Assembly (NCBI GenBank): GCA_002353975.1
Contig: DEKQ01000111.1
Span: forward strand, 1-6,735
DNA: 6,735 nt
Direction of reading: 5' to 3'
DNA from: Prevotellaceae bacterium UBA2718
Lineage (GTDB): Bacteria; Bacteroidota; Bacteroidia; Bacteroidales; Bacteroidaceae
The notes under the pieces are model-generated. The model was not told the DNA's origin. It saw only the letters and a program-made list of their open reading frames with translations, and ran no database searches. The position numbers and the translations under genes are program-made. This document shows positions 6,377 through 6,735 of this stretch, piece by piece. Numbering within the stretch: the first letter of the stretch is position 1; every line of letters begins with the position of its first letter.

Positions 6377-6735
6377 CAGTTTTAAGGTAAAAATACAATA
6401 ACATGCTGATTTTTTGATGATTGTCAAATAAACAAGTCTCGACGGAAATAGACGGTAGGGTAGGGCATAAATTAGTGTAATTAACGTGAGTTCGACGAAA
6501 TATAAGTGTTTGAAAGTTTGGTAATGAGTGTGCCTCAATTTTCGGGTTTACCTACATTTCCGCTGTAACTTGTTAGTGTATATGGCGTTGTAATAATGTA
6601 GGTGACATTCATTGTGTAACGCCTTGTGTCATTGTGCGTTATACAGACTATGTATGTAAAACGCAGAATCTTTTCTATGAACTGCACAGATACACTACAG
6701 GAATATCGCAAGCAGCAAGGGCTGTCTTGAAGTTT
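6377..6735. other. Right-end stretch without a supportable gene
   Basis: No ORF here has a recognisable product. It is more AT-rich than the coding part of the window. A 26-codon + frame near the edge (from an ATG at about 6651 to a TGA at 6726-6728) and short frames open to the right edge on the minus strand are too short to call; one of the latter, stopping at 6675, could be the tail of a gene beyond the window. No tRNA- or rRNA-like sequence was seen. The notable content is the cluster of inverted repeats at 6548-6646. Confidence 0.5.
6548..6646. other. Cluster of interleaved inverted repeats, possible structured RNA
   Basis: Three inverted repeats overlap. A: ACCTACATT (6550-6558) with AATGTAGGT (6595-6603), nine perfect pairs. 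B: GGCGTT (6584-6589) with AACGCC (6618-6623). C: TAACGC (6617-6622) with GCGTTA (6636-6641), extendable outward to about 11 pairs if G-U pairs are allowed. The left arm of B lies inside the loop of A and its right arm outside, the topology of a pseudoknot. B and C compete for the same strand. No known RNA family is recognised, and it may be chance or a DNA-level site. Confidence 0.3.

Noticed and set aside
6651..6728. 26-codon plus-strand frame at the right edge
   Set aside because: Too short, no Bacteroidetes promoter core upstream, and no recognisable peptide.

Overview
The window looks like a chromosomal segment from a Bacteroidales bacterium, probably close to Prevotellaceae. The evidence is threefold. 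Two promoter cores match the Bacteroidetes -7 consensus TAnnTTTG (85-92 on +, 6345-6352 on -). None of the seven confident genes has a recognisable Shine-Dalgarno sequence. The gaps hold short AATT-rich tandem arrays of a kind I associate with this group. The genus is an inference.

Layout: five genes on the + strand form a coenzyme A cluster behind one promoter: panB (107-895), panC (945-1793), panD (TTG start, 1810-2199), coaBC (GTG start, 2316-3515) and coaX (3517-4338). PanB, PanC and PanD make pantothenate from 2-oxoisovalerate, pantoate and aspartate. CoaX (type III pantothenate kinase) phosphorylates pantothenate, and CoaBC adds and decarboxylates cysteine to give 4'-phosphopantetheine. 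Ketopantoate reductase and the last two steps (CoaD, CoaE) are not in the window. galE (4496-5497) follows on the same strand after a repeat-filled gap and makes UDP-galactose; its gate residue is Cys299, so it may also act on UDP-GlcNAc/UDP-GalNAc. A 12-bp-stem hairpin (5530-5565) lies between galE and a convergent minus-strand unit: promoter (6345-6376), a doubtful small ORF (6266-6036), then a small secreted lytic transglycosylase-like protein (6031-5597). The last 360 bases hold no supportable gene, but they contain a cluster of overlapping inverted repeats.

Three things stand out. First, the CoA enzymes and GalE resemble Clostridia (Lachnospiraceae-type) sequences more than the usual Bacteroides versions as I remember them, which suggests an old inter-phylum transfer. 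Second, the gaps carry several repeat types: an 8-bp array, a 7-bp array, a 24-bp element present twice, and a pair of GCCC/GGGC hairpins. One copy of the 24-bp element supplies the last three codons and the stop of coaX. Third, coaBC uses AGG for arginine far more than its neighbours. I found no new defence, mobile or secretion system; most of the window is ordinary metabolism.
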